Positions 1 through 8,120 of a DNA stretch of 13,659 nt are shown in pieces. Below the pieces are notes generated by a model, which worked only from the letters and a program-made list of their open reading frames with translations, did no database searches and was not told the DNA's origin. The DNA is taken from NCBI GenBank assembly GCA_900769695.1, contig CAAGHO010000011.1:1-13659 (forward strand), read 5' to 3'. Every line of letters begins with the position of its first letter. The first letter of the stretch is position 1. Source of the DNA: Bacilli bacterium (GTDB taxonomy: Bacteria; Bacillota_I; Bacilli_A; RF39; UBA660). The translations under genes and the position numbers were made by a program.

Positions 1-118
1 GCAAACAACCATTTTTACAAATTAAAAAGAGAAAAACTAACTAATTTTAATTTTTCCCTTTAGTAATTTTTATAATTGATATTTATAATTTCATGAAATA
101 AGTAAATTTCACCTAAAT
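1..118. other. AT-rich non-coding left edge
   Basis: This stretch follows the stop of the leftward membrane-protein gene and runs to the window edge. It is very AT-rich and holds no frame worth calling. A 9-bp inverted repeat (AAATTAAAA around 19-27 with TTTTAATTT around 45-53) has a long AT-only loop and no G/C in the stem, so I do not call it a terminator. Whether it belongs to the 3' end of the 119-2296 gene or to a gene beyond the edge cannot be seen. Confidence 0.4.
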
Positions 119-2296
119 TTATTTTTTTAACTCTTTATAAGTTACTAATCCGATTAGAACTAATCCACCAAGTAATAAATATAGCCAGAATGGTATTGTT
201 CCCCATAGATAATTTAATTGATATAAAATATTAATAATAGTAACAATAATTCCAACTGTAGTCATAATTTTATAGTTTTTACTAAATATTCCTATAAGGA
301 TTAAAATAAGAGCAACAATTCCTATATAGATTCCAACATAAACTCCAGTTGTAGAAATAGCAGTTCCTACTATAAGGATAATTCCAATTAAAGAAACAAT
401 TCTTTTTGAAGATTCGCTTTTACAAAAATATTTTAATATTAAATATAATATATAAAAGTCTAAAATACTTTCAATTATAGTATTAATCTGAGCATCATAG
501 AAATAATAATCGGCTAGACTATAAATTGGGACTATTGCGAAAATATTAGAAATTAACTCTAAGGCTTTATCCTTTCTAACAATTAACATAAATAATAGAT
601 ATATACTTAAAGTTATCAAATTACTTACTAAAGAATTTAGCCCTAAATTACTACTAAAGATATAAATATTAGAAAGCAATAATATATATGTAAGAATCTT
701 TAGACCTAAATCATCCTTATATAATCTAATAAATAAATATAAAGAACTTAGTACTACTAAAACATTTGGAATTAATTCTTTACATCCAAGCATACAAATT
801 GTATTAAAAATGACACTTATTAAGAATAAAACCTTATACTCTTCTTTTTTCTTATTCTTAAATATAGTATAAATAAATGCATATAGCAAAGAAATAATTG
901 AAACAGCCATCATAAAACTGATACTAATATAATGTTTATTAACTAAATACATTACTGAACAACTTACTAAAGTAAGTGGAATAAATCCTAGATAATAACT
1001 AATACTCTTATTATCCTTCTTTAAATATTTCAAATTATTAATAGTATTAGCTAGTAAACAAATACTTGGTACTACTAACAGTTCAATATCACTACCAAAT
1101 ACTGCTCTTACATAGAAACAAATTATTCCTATTAAATAAATTATTTGATTAATTGTTGTAAGTACATTACTTTTTCCTAAATAATTATTATAAATTGAAT
1201 ATAGAGAAAATAATCCTGTATATAAAATAGTATCATAACTATCTAGTCCTAATTTATTTACTCCTAAAAATATATAAATATAAGTAAATATATTTACTAA
1301 AACATTATCAACAATATCATCATTTTTCAAAGAAACAACTAATAAGTTAACGATATTTAAAAGACAACCTATAAAAATATAGAAAGAATTTTCTAAATTA
1401 TATCTTCTAAGAATCATATAAATCATAAAATAAGATACCATCTTTGAAGTATATTTCAAACAATCTTTTTTATCTTTCTTTAAAGTTATTAAATTAGCAA
1501 TCAAACTAACACAAGTTAAAGTAATAATATTAATTATGTAATCTATTCCTAGATAGTTTATAAAATAATATAAAGATATATAAATACCTAAGTAAACAAA
1601 ATAAAGTAAATTTCTAATATCAAACTTCAAATGTGTAATATATATAAATATTGTCGCTAATAAATAAGTTATAAAATAAGCTAAGTCAGCAAGAACTCCG
1701 TCATATGTAAATAAGGGGCCAAATAATTCAAAATTACATACAGCTACAAAAGTAAATAAATAAAATGATAATCCTAGTAACCAATAAGTAATAGTTGTTT
1801 TTCTTATTTTTAACTTTTTAGCTGAAAAAATAGATAATCCTATAAACAAAGTTCCAAGTAACAAAAGCATTATTACCTTTACCAAATTAGATACTTCATT
1901 CCAACTAGCGGTAGCAACTAAAACTTCAGAAATAACAATCATTAAAGCACCAAGTTTTAAAAGTAGGTCTATCCTTTTAACTTCTTTATTTACCTTTTCT
2001 TTATCTAAAGAAATCAACTCTTCCTTATTTTCTTTTAAGTAAGTTGTTAAATTGTCATATCCTATCAAAACAAAGATACCTGCTAAAAAGTTTGTAAAAA
2101 TTAAAATAATTCCTATCGCAATAATAAATCCCTTAGACTTATTTAAACTATTAATATCTAGATTTGCTAAATATAAAAGAATAATACCAGCTACTATTAA
2201 AATAGCGCTATATCCTGGTATTATGTTAATAAAGATAAGACCTAATATAAAATTTATTATACTAGCAATCTTAAACTTAGTTATAAATTTATTCAT
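119..2296 (-). CDS. Polytopic membrane protein of unknown function (DUF2157-like region)
   Basis: This 725-residue protein is almost entirely hydrophobic, with roughly 20 predicted membrane segments. Two or three helices (about residues 8-80) come first, then a short charged cytoplasmic-type linker (about 85-110, rich in Lys and Glu), then a long run of helices to residue 720, ending in a short Lys/Glu tail. Residues about 108-190 carry an LGALM...ASWNEV...LLLLGTL pattern that resembles the DUF2157/DUF2339 type of large membrane protein, which has a conserved Trp after the first helix of that block. This is a weak family match made by eye. I see no transporter, glycosyltransferase or peptidase motif and no large soluble domain. 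The start is well supported: AGGAGG at 2304-2309 lies 7 nt before the ATG and a promoter sits just upstream. It is a single-gene unit, because the GH73 gene upstream ends in its own terminator. It might be an envelope polymer flippase or polymerase, but nothing in the sequence shows that. Confidence 0.85.
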   Translation of the reverse strand: MNKFITKFKIASIINFILGLIFINIIPGYSAILIVAGIILLYLANLDINSLNKSKGFIIAIGIILIFTNFLAGIFVLIGYDNLTTYLKENKEELISLDKEKVNKEVKRIDLLLKLGALMIVISEVLVATASWNEVSNLVKVIMLLLLGTLFIGLSIFSAKKLKIRKTTITYWLLGLSFYLFTFVAVCNFELFGPLFTYDGVLADLAYFITYLLATIFIYITHLKFDIRNLLYFVYLGIYISLYYFINYLGIDYIINIITLTCVSLIANLITLKKDKKDCLKYTSKMVSYFMIYMILRRYNLENSFYIFIGCLLNIVNLLVVSLKNDDIVDNVLVNIFTYIYIFLGVNKLGLDSYDTILYTGLFSLYSIYNNYLGKSNVLTTINQIIYLIGIICFYVRAVFGSDIELLVVPSICLLANTINNLKYLKKDNKSISYYLGFIPLTLVSCSVMYLVNKHYISISFMMAVSIISLLYAFIYTIFKNKKKEEYKVLFLISVIFNTICMLGCKELIPNVLVVLSSLYLFIRLYKDDLGLKILTYILLLSNIYIFSSNLGLNSLVSNLITLSIYLLFMLIVRKDKALELISNIFAIVPIYSLADYYFYDAQINTIIESILDFYILYLILKYFCKSESSKRIVSLIGIILIVGTAISTTGVYVGIYIGIVALILILIGIFSKNYKIMTTVGIIVTIINILYQLNYLWGTIPFWLYLLLGGLVLIGLVTYKELKK

Positions 2297-2319
2297 ACGT
2301 ATACCTCCTATTTAATTGT

Positions 2320-2348
2320 ATTATAGAATATTGATATTCATTAGTAAA
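2320..2348 (-). promoter_or_regulatory. Sigma-A-type promoter for the 725-aa membrane protein
   Basis: On the minus strand a consensus -10 TATAAT (2320-2325) lies 17 bp from a TTTACT -35 (2343-2348, 4 of 6 matches). It sits between the GH73 terminator and the AGGAGG of the membrane-protein gene, which predicts a short leader of about 17-20 nt. Confidence 0.6.
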
Positions 2349-2360
2349 GAGTTATTTAAA

Positions 2361-2391
2361 AATTAGAAAAAGAATCATTAAATGATTCTTT
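2361..2391 (-). terminator. Rho-independent terminator of the GH73 gene
   Basis: On the minus strand a perfect 10-bp stem (AAAGAATCAT / ATGATTCTTT, 2369-2391) with a 3-nt loop is followed by a T-rich tail (TTCTAATTTTT). The first stem arm overlaps the TAA stop codon at 2390-2392, so the transcript ends directly at the end of the gene. Confidence 0.8.
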
Positions 2392-5300
2392 ATTCTACAA
2401 TTAATTCAATTCTATATCTTAAGTCTTTATTAATTCTAAATGAGTAATTCTTGTTATTAGTAGTTAATTTAACATCATCTAAAGATCTAAATAATAACTC
2501 TGTTAATTCACCATAATCACTTATATTAGATGAAGTTGTTATATAAATTGCATAGACTCCTTTTTCAAAATTACTTAAATCCATACTGGTGTCAAACCAA
2601 GCTCTTGTTTTATCAAGATTATCATTTAAAGTAGTACCAACTTTATATAAACCATTTGTAATACTAGAAGCATCATAGGTATATTTCTTGTAAGTCTTAG
2701 TGTTTTCAAAAACTATTTTTCTTTCTACTTTAACATCTTTTGCTAGATTCATACCTAAAGAATATGATGTTCCCATAATTCTTAACTTATTATTTTCAAA
2801 ATTAAAGATTCGGTACTGATTATATTGATTATAAGTACTAGTTGCTGATTTTTCACCAATTTTTTCTTTTCTAATAATAAATTCTAGAGGTACTTTACTA
2901 TTACGATAATTATTTCTAGTAGTTAAATATTTTTTATCTTTATACGTTGCGACTTGTTCTTTTAAAACTTTATTACTAATAATTGTTTTAGCAAAGTAAG
3001 TATCACTTTCTGTTACAATATATGCTTGATAATCACCATCAGGAAGATTATTGATATCAATATTTCCTTTAAACCAAGAATATGTATAGTCAAAGTTATC
3101 TGTTGAATAAACTGGTCTTTCGAATTCATTTTTATCCATTATTCTTTCTAAACTATTAGTATATTCTTCTTTAGTATCTAAATTTACAAATACAATCTTA
3201 TAAGTTAGTGATGTATCTTTATCATTATTTATACCCTTGATAGCATGATATCCTTTAATTTCTAACTTTTTATTAACTACTTTCAAGTAATTGAAATAAT
3301 ACAATCCTTGTTTTTCTTCTAATGACTTATCTACAACAGAAACTTTAATTTCTTTTTTAACAGTATGATTAAAACTATCTGTTACTTGATAAATTACTTT
3401 ATATTCACCTACTTTTGTAGTATCAACATTATTTTCAATAACTTTAATTTTATCTGTGATATCTCCATCTTCAGTATCAATTGCTTTAACACCTTGTTTT
3501 TCATTAAATTTAGCGTTTAGTCTTAATTCTTTATCATTTGCTTCTATTACTGGAGCTTTATCCTCTTCTACTTCAATTGTAATTTTTTCTTTAGTAGTTA
3601 AACCTCCATTATCTGTAACAGTATAAGTGATTTCATATGTACCAGGAGTTTTAATATCAACAGAACCAGTTATTACAACTTTATCTGTTATATCTCCTTC
3701 TTCAGGATCAATTGCTTTTACATAATCTTTTAAATTTATAACTTGATTTTGTTTTATTTTTTGGTTAGAAGCAGTAATTACTGGAGCTTGATTAGAAACT
3801 TTATAATTATATTTGGTAATATAAGCATTCTTTTCAGATTTTAAGATATATCCTATTGAGTTATTATTAGTATCTAGACTTACTGGAACTTTATACCAAT
3901 TTCCTTCTTCACCAACGATTGGGAAATATGAATTAGTATACTGTCCACCTATCTTATATTTTTCATTATCTATTGGACTACTACATACCCATTCATATTG
4001 ACCTTCTAAGTTAACTGTCTGCATTCCATAATCACTACTTATAAAACTAATAGCTGAAGATGGTACCCAACTTTTTTGATCATATAAATAATCACTTGTT
4101 ATTAAATAAGCAACTACTTGATTAGATTCATCATAAGCTGCAGTATAAACCATTACTACTTTATCCTTTAATACTTTTTTACCAGTTTTAGAGGTTAGAG
4201 CTGAATCACTAAAATATGATGTATCTTGAAGAACTTTTGCAACTTTTGGTTTTAAAATAGTATTTTCAATATATAAGTCATAGCTATAATTATGATCTTG
4301 ATAATTAGTAACACTTTCTGGAGAAATATATCCATTTTTACCTTTATTAATAAGTTTAATATCACTTTTTGAAACATAAACATAATTTGTATTCCAATTA
4401 TAAGCTTTAGTATAGTCTGTTTTACTTCCTACTAAATTACCATTACTATCAATATTCATATCGCTCATAACTTTATAAAAATTGCCAACACTACCAACAA
4501 TCAATACTTGATCTTCTTCTTCTGGATAAGTATATATCGCCTTAGAATTAGTATTTGCTTCAAAGTATGCTTTTGTTGGTTTATTAACAACCCCTAATTG
4601 ATAATAGTTATAATCATTAAGACCAAAATATTTATCTAAGTTATAATAGTTAGATGCCATCTTTTCACTCCAATAAGCATCAGTTGCATACTTAACGTTC
4701 ATTCCATTATATTTATCACCAAAAGCTGGACCAAAGTATCTCCAATCAGTGGCATAACTATATCCATATGAATTCCATTTAGAAGCATAACCATAAATAC
4801 TAGAAGCAAAACTTGCATAATAATTAGCATCATTATAAGGATTTGAATCAACTGCATTTAATCCAAAACCATTATTCTTATTTACAGCTAAATTACTTGT
4901 ACCATTACCTGTTTCATTACGACTCAAACTATATGAAAGAACGGCATTAACTCCATATTTTTGTTGAGTGTTATAGAAAAATGTTCCCATACCATATAAC
5001 CTAGAAGAACCAGATTTAGCCTTATTACCATAAACATTCATAGAATAACCTAAAGCTTTAGTATATTCGTCTATATTAACTGATGAATAAGTTGTTTTAG
5101 AGTGATTTGATAAATACATATAGTAATTATAATAAGGATTATTTTTATTAACAGAATTATTATAATTACCATTTTTATAATCCTTTAACATGTTAAATAC
5201 TGATGTATAAAAGTAATGTCCATCATAACTAAAGTAAGTACCATTTTCTAACATATCTGGTTTAGGTCCTATTGTTCTTCCTCCAAGTGGTGAATTACTT

Positions 5301-5848
5301 TTTATATCTTTAACATAATTATGTTTAATACCTTCACCGCTTACTGTATAATGACTATTTAAAATAACAAAGTTAAGAGGAACTATTTCATAAGAATCTT
5401 TTGATATCCATCCTGTAAAATTGGCTATTTTTACTTTTGCAGCAAAGTTTGAAGGATTAACGCTTATAAAAGCCGCATCGCTTCCACCATATGAAGGACT
5501 TGTATTAATTGCAGTATACTGTCTTGTATTTAATGTTGGAGATTCATAAAAGTAAGTTAAACCATTAACAGTTAAATCTACTAAAGCATACATAGCATCT
5601 ACTATTTTGGGAGTAGATCTTTCATCAATAATAATTAAATCACTTGCTCCATTTTTATTCATAGCACTTTTAGCACTATCATAGCTATCATAACATGAAA
5701 CGTGAGCAATAGTTCCATCAGTGTGAGCACCAGCTAATTCAAAGTTTTTACAAACATGTCTATTATCATAAGAAGTGGCAAAAACATCTTTAGGTACAAC
5801 TAAAAGACTAAATGAAATAAAAATAATGTAAAATAACTTCTTATTCAT
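2390..5848 (-). CDS. Secreted GH73-type N-acetylglucosaminidase with SH3-like, DUF5011 and C-terminal repeat modules
   Basis: This is a peptidoglycan hydrolase of 1152 residues, probably cleaving the N-acetylglucosaminyl-1,4-N-acetylmuramic bond during wall remodelling or cell separation. Residues 1-24 form a signal peptide ending VFA. The glucosaminidase core is at about 255-410: NETGNG (Glu312, the expected catalytic acid), then NKNNGFGLNAVDSNP, then WRYFGPAFG and GMNVKYATDAYW, all hallmarks of this family. Residues 28-250 match the extended N-terminal region typical of large clostridial and bacillar members. Three SH3-like segments (about 420-500, 530-600 and 605-680) probably bind wall. 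Two DUF5011/Ig-like domains follow (about 688-762 and 765-838), each with an EGDITDK or DGDITDK motif. Two related modules I do not recognise end the protein (about 849-995 and 1013-1150). There is no LPXTG motif or C-terminal membrane anchor. AGGAG at 5857-5861 lies 8 nt before the ATG. It is monocistronic and divergent from the LCP gene. GH73 assignment is firm; the bond specificity is inferred. Confidence 0.93.
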   Translation of the reverse strand: MNKKLFYIIFISFSLLVVPKDVFATSYDNRHVCKNFELAGAHTDGTIAHVSCYDSYDSAKSAMNKNGASDLIIIDERSTPKIVDAMYALVDLTVNGLTYFYESPTLNTRQYTAINTSPSYGGSDAAFISVNPSNFAAKVKIANFTGWISKDSYEIVPLNFVILNSHYTVSGEGIKHNYVKDIKSNSPLGGRTIGPKPDMLENGTYFSYDGHYFYTSVFNMLKDYKNGNYNNSVNKNNPYYNYYMYLSNHSKTTYSSVNIDEYTKALGYSMNVYGNKAKSGSSRLYGMGTFFYNTQQKYGVNAVLSYSLSRNETGNGTSNLAVNKNNGFGLNAVDSNPYNDANYYASFASSIYGYASKWNSYGYSYATDWRYFGPAFGDKYNGMNVKYATDAYWSEKMASNYYNLDKYFGLNDYNYYQLGVVNKPTKAYFEANTNSKAIYTYPEEEDQVLIVGSVGNFYKVMSDMNIDSNGNLVGSKTDYTKAYNWNTNYVYVSKSDIKLINKGKNGYISPESVTNYQDHNYSYDLYIENTILKPKVAKVLQDTSYFSDSALTSKTGKKVLKDKVVMVYTAAYDESNQVVAYLITSDYLYDQKSWVPSSAISFISSDYGMQTVNLEGQYEWVCSSPIDNEKYKIGGQYTNSYFPIVGEEGNWYKVPVSLDTNNNSIGYILKSEKNAYITKYNYKVSNQAPVITASNQKIKQNQVINLKDYVKAIDPEEGDITDKVVITGSVDIKTPGTYEITYTVTDNGGLTTKEKITIEVEEDKAPVIEANDKELRLNAKFNEKQGVKAIDTEDGDITDKIKVIENNVDTTKVGEYKVIYQVTDSFNHTVKKEIKVSVVDKSLEEKQGLYYFNYLKVVNKKLEIKGYHAIKGINNDKDTSLTYKIVFVNLDTKEEYTNSLERIMDKNEFERPVYSTDNFDYTYSWFKGNIDINNLPDGDYQAYIVTESDTYFAKTIISNKVLKEQVATYKDKKYLTTRNNYRNSKVPLEFIIRKEKIGEKSATSTYNQYNQYRIFNFENNKLRIMGTSYSLGMNLAKDVKVERKIVFENTKTYKKYTYDASSITNGLYKVGTTLNDNLDKTRAWFDTSMDLSNFEKGVYAIYITTSSNISDYGELTELLFRSLDDVKLTTNNKNYSFRINKDLRYRIELIVE

Positions 5849-5876
5849 ACTACCAACTCCTATTTTTGTTATCTAT

Positions 5877-5885
5877 ATTATATCA
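5877..5885 (-). promoter_or_regulatory. Extended -10 promoter for the GH73 gene
   Basis: On the minus strand TGATATAAT gives a consensus -10 (5877-5882) preceded by the TG of an extended -10. No good -35 hexamer lies 16-18 bp upstream. It is 28 bp from the start codon, with the AGGAG between. Confidence 0.5.
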
Positions 5886-5907
5886 ATAATAGTTTTAAAA
5901 ATCTTTA

Positions 5908-5948
5908 TTTACAGTAAAGTTTGATAGCTGTTTACACATAATTTACAC
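5908..5948. promoter_or_regulatory. Possible operator: clustered TTTAC motifs between divergent promoters
   Basis: The intergenic region contains a near-palindrome TTTACAGTAAA (5908-5918) and two direct copies of TTTACAC (5931-5937 and 5942-5948) that are 11 bp apart, about one helical turn. The cluster lies between the -10 of the GH73 gene and the -35 of the LCP gene, where a shared regulator could act. In such AT-rich DNA chance occurrence is possible, and I cannot name a regulator. Confidence 0.2.
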
Positions 5949-5970
5949 TAGTAAAATGTCAGGCAAAAGG

Positions 5971-5999
5971 TTGAAAAAATTGTGTTTTTTTTGTATAAT
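5971..5999 (+). promoter_or_regulatory. Strong sigma-A-type promoter for the LCP gene
   Basis: TTGAAA (5971-5976), a 17-bp spacer and a consensus TATAAT (5994-5999) predict transcription from about position 6006. The leader to the ATG at 6040 is then about 34 nt and contains GGAGG. The promoter lies inside a longer open frame starting at 5956, which rules that upstream start out. Confidence 0.85.
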
Positions 6000-6039
6000 G
6001 TTAAATAGTTATCAAAAAGAATATTGGAGGATAAAATTT

Positions 6040-8097
6040 ATGAATGAAGATATAGAAGTGTTAGATAGTAATACTACTAATGATACTAATAATAAAAAGA
6101 ATAAAAGAAAGGTCTCAAGTATAATAGTTTTAGTATTATTTTTAATATCAATACTTGCTAGTGGATTTTTAATTTATAATATTTTACTATTAGATGGTAT
6201 TGAAAATCTTATTAGATATTTATTTATTGGAGTACTTGGACTTATTGATTTATTTTCTTTAGTTAAGACAAGAAATATTTGGAAGAATAAACCTCCGAAA
6301 AATAAAGAAAAGAAGAAAAAGCCTTCAAAAAGAATTGGATTTATCTTATTTTTATTAATCTATTCATGTATTTGTCTTGGAATTGGGTATATGATTTTCT
6401 ACGTTTATGGAAAACTTGATAGTGTTAATAAAAAATTTGTTACCTATTCTTCTAGCTTAGTTGTTTTAAGTGATAATAAAGCCTCTAAGATAAGTGATCT
6501 TAAAGATTACAAGATAGCAATACTAAAAGATAAAACATCACCTGAAGGATATATAATTCCACAAGAAATTATTAAAAAGAATAAACTTCATGATGAAAAT
6601 GATATTGTAGAATATGAAAGTTATACTGAAATGATAGCTGATTTATATACTAAAGATTTGGATGCTATATTCCTATCAAGTGATTATGCATCTATTTATA
6701 GTAATATTGCTGGATATAAAAATATTGGTACTGAAACAAAGAAAATTATTAGTAAAAGTAAAAAGATGTTAAAATCAAAAACATCAAAATCTGAAACTGA
6801 ATCAACTGGTAAATCTGTAAAAGAACCATTTACTATTTTATTAATGGGAATTGATTCTACAGATGAGGTGTTAACTAAGAATGCCATTGCAAATGGAGAT
6901 TCATTAATACTTATTACTTTTAATCCTAAAACATTGAATGCTACTATGTTATCTATTCCAAGAGATAGTTATGTACCTATTGCTTGTTGGCCTAGTAAAG
7001 ACGAAAATAAAATTACGCATGCTGCTGCTTATGGTACAGATTGCATGATTAATACAATTGAGAATTTCTTTGATGTAAATATTGATTATTATGCAAAAAT
7101 AAACTTTAAAGGATTAGTTAATTTAGTAAATGCTTTAGGTGGAATTGATGTTGAAGTACCACAAGATTTATGTACAGATAATTCTAATCGTGAAGAACAA
7201 GTTTGCATAAGTAAAGGTTGGCAACATCTTGATGGTGAAGGTGCTCTAGTTCTTTCAAGAAATAGAAAACAACTTGTTAATGGAGATTTTGGTAGAGGTC
7301 AAAATCAACAATTAGTAATTCAAGCTATGCTACAAAAAGTTAAGTCTATAAATAGTGTTAATCAATTTACAAATGTGTTTAATACTGTATCTAACAGCTT
7401 AGATACAAATCTTACTACTAAACAAATATTATCATTCTATAGTATTGCTAAAGATATTGTAAAGACTGGTTTAAGTAGTGATAAATCTAATATCGTAAGT
7501 ATTGATCAATTATATTTACAAGGTCAAAGTGCAATGATATATGATAAGAGAATGAGAATGGTTTTATATGACTATGTTCCAAATACACTAAGTCGTGACG
7601 ATATAACTAAAGCTATGAAAATGAATTTAGAGTTAATTGATCATAAGGCTTCTAAGAAATTCACTTTCTCTATCAATGATCCATATGAAAAGAAAATCGT
7701 TGGATATGGTCCATATAAGTCAACATTCAATGCTTCTAAATATAAATATGCAGCTGATGAAGAAGATGGTAAAAAGTCATCATTTTCTAATAAAACATGT
7801 GGTACAAATGAAGAGTTTGGTGCTGATGGAGTCAGTTGTGTTTGTAAATGGGGATATGAAAAGGTTAATGGTAAGTGTGTAGAAAAAGATACTACTAACA
7901 ATAACAATGACAATAAGGATAAAGAAAAAGATAAAGATAATACTACAGCAATAGAATGTGGTACAAATGAGGAACTTGGTGCTGATGGTAAAACTTGCGT
8001 ATGCAAAAATGGATATGAAAAAATAGATGGTGTTTGTGAAATTAAAAAAACTGAGGAAAAGGATCCTGAAGAAGAACCAGAACAACCTAGCGAGTAG
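6040..8097 (+). CDS. LytR-CpsA-Psr (LCP) family wall-polymer ligase with binding-protein-like and EGF-like extra domains
   Basis: LCP enzymes move lipid-linked teichoic acid or capsule polymers onto peptidoglycan outside the membrane. This protein has 685 residues from the ATG with GGAGG 9 nt upstream; an upstream start at 5956 is excluded because it precedes the promoter. It has a charged Lys-rich N-terminus, membrane helices at about 26-48, 57-75 and 98-122, then an extracytoplasmic region. Residues about 136-235 resemble one lobe of a type II periplasmic binding protein (SDLKDYKIAIL ... LYTKDLDAIFLSSD). The LCP catalytic domain spans about 264-430: MGIDS, SIPRDSYVPI with Arg308, KITHAAAYG, INFKGLVNLVNALGGIDVEVP, and LDGEGALVLSRNRK...GDFGRGQNQQ with the expected Arg residues. 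The tail holds two 27-residue modules, Cys587-613 and Cys640-666, with the same Cys spacing, joined by an Asn/Asp/Lys linker, then an acidic Pro/Glu end. Polymer substrate is unknown; the nearby LtaS-family enzyme does not prove a link. Confidence 0.93.
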   Translation: MNEDIEVLDSNTTNDTNNKKNKRKVSSIIVLVLFLISILASGFLIYNILLLDGIENLIRYLFIGVLGLIDLFSLVKTRNIWKNKPPKNKEKKKKPSKRIGFILFLLIYSCICLGIGYMIFYVYGKLDSVNKKFVTYSSSLVVLSDNKASKISDLKDYKIAILKDKTSPEGYIIPQEIIKKNKLHDENDIVEYESYTEMIADLYTKDLDAIFLSSDYASIYSNIAGYKNIGTETKKIISKSKKMLKSKTSKSETESTGKSVKEPFTILLMGIDSTDEVLTKNAIANGDSLILITFNPKTLNATMLSIPRDSYVPIACWPSKDENKITHAAAYGTDCMINTIENFFDVNIDYYAKINFKGLVNLVNALGGIDVEVPQDLCTDNSNREEQVCISKGWQHLDGEGALVLSRNRKQLVNGDFGRGQNQQLVIQAMLQKVKSINSVNQFTNVFNTVSNSLDTNLTTKQILSFYSIAKDIVKTGLSSDKSNIVSIDQLYLQGQSAMIYDKRMRMVLYDYVPNTLSRDDITKAMKMNLELIDHKASKKFTFSINDPYEKKIVGYGPYKSTFNASKYKYAADEEDGKKSSFSNKTCGTNEEFGADGVSCVCKWGYEKVNGKCVEKDTTNNNNDNKDKEKDKDNTTAIECGTNEELGADGKTCVCKNGYEKIDGVCEIKKTEEKDPEEEPEQPSE
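7798..7878 (+). repeat. Cys module copy 1 (EGF-signature) in the LCP tail
   Basis: Twenty-seven codons from Cys587 to Cys613 with spacing C-x12-C-x-C-x10-C. The second half, CVCKWGYEKVNGKC, fits the PROSITE EGF-like signature 2 pattern C-x-C-x(2)-[GP]-[FYW]-x(4,8)-C. It has four cysteines where a canonical EGF domain has six. Confidence 0.75.
7957..8037 (+). repeat. Cys module copy 2 (EGF-signature) in the LCP tail
   Basis: Twenty-seven codons from Cys640 to Cys666 with spacing identical to copy 1 and about two thirds identical residues (CGTNEE-GADG--CVCK-GYEK--G-C). The DNA of the two copies is also clearly related, with GGTACAAATGA and TTGGTGCTGATGG shared, which points to duplication of the module. 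Confidence 0.75.
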
Positions 8098-8116
8098 GAA
8101 TTCCTACTCCTTTTTT
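8092..8116 (+). terminator. Rho-independent terminator of the LCP gene
   Basis: A perfect 18-nt palindrome (GAGTAGG-AATT-CCTACTC, 8092-8109) is followed by C and six T. The TAG stop codon (8095-8097) lies inside the first stem arm. Confidence 0.85.
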
Positions 8117-8120
8117 ATTG

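Noticed and set aside
2052..2315. Open frame on the + strand over the membrane-protein gene
   Set aside because: It is antisense to a well-supported gene, has no ribosome site and reflects the hydrophobic codon pattern of the real gene.
5956..6039. N-terminal extension of the LCP protein to a start at 5956
   Set aside because: The TTGAAA-17-TATAAT promoter (5971-5999) lies inside it and a good GGAGG precedes the ATG at 6040.
7641..8085. Three open frames overlapping the LCP tail (two on the minus strand, one on the plus strand)
   Set aside because: They arise from the repetitive, low-complexity tail of the LCP gene and have no ribosome site or family match.
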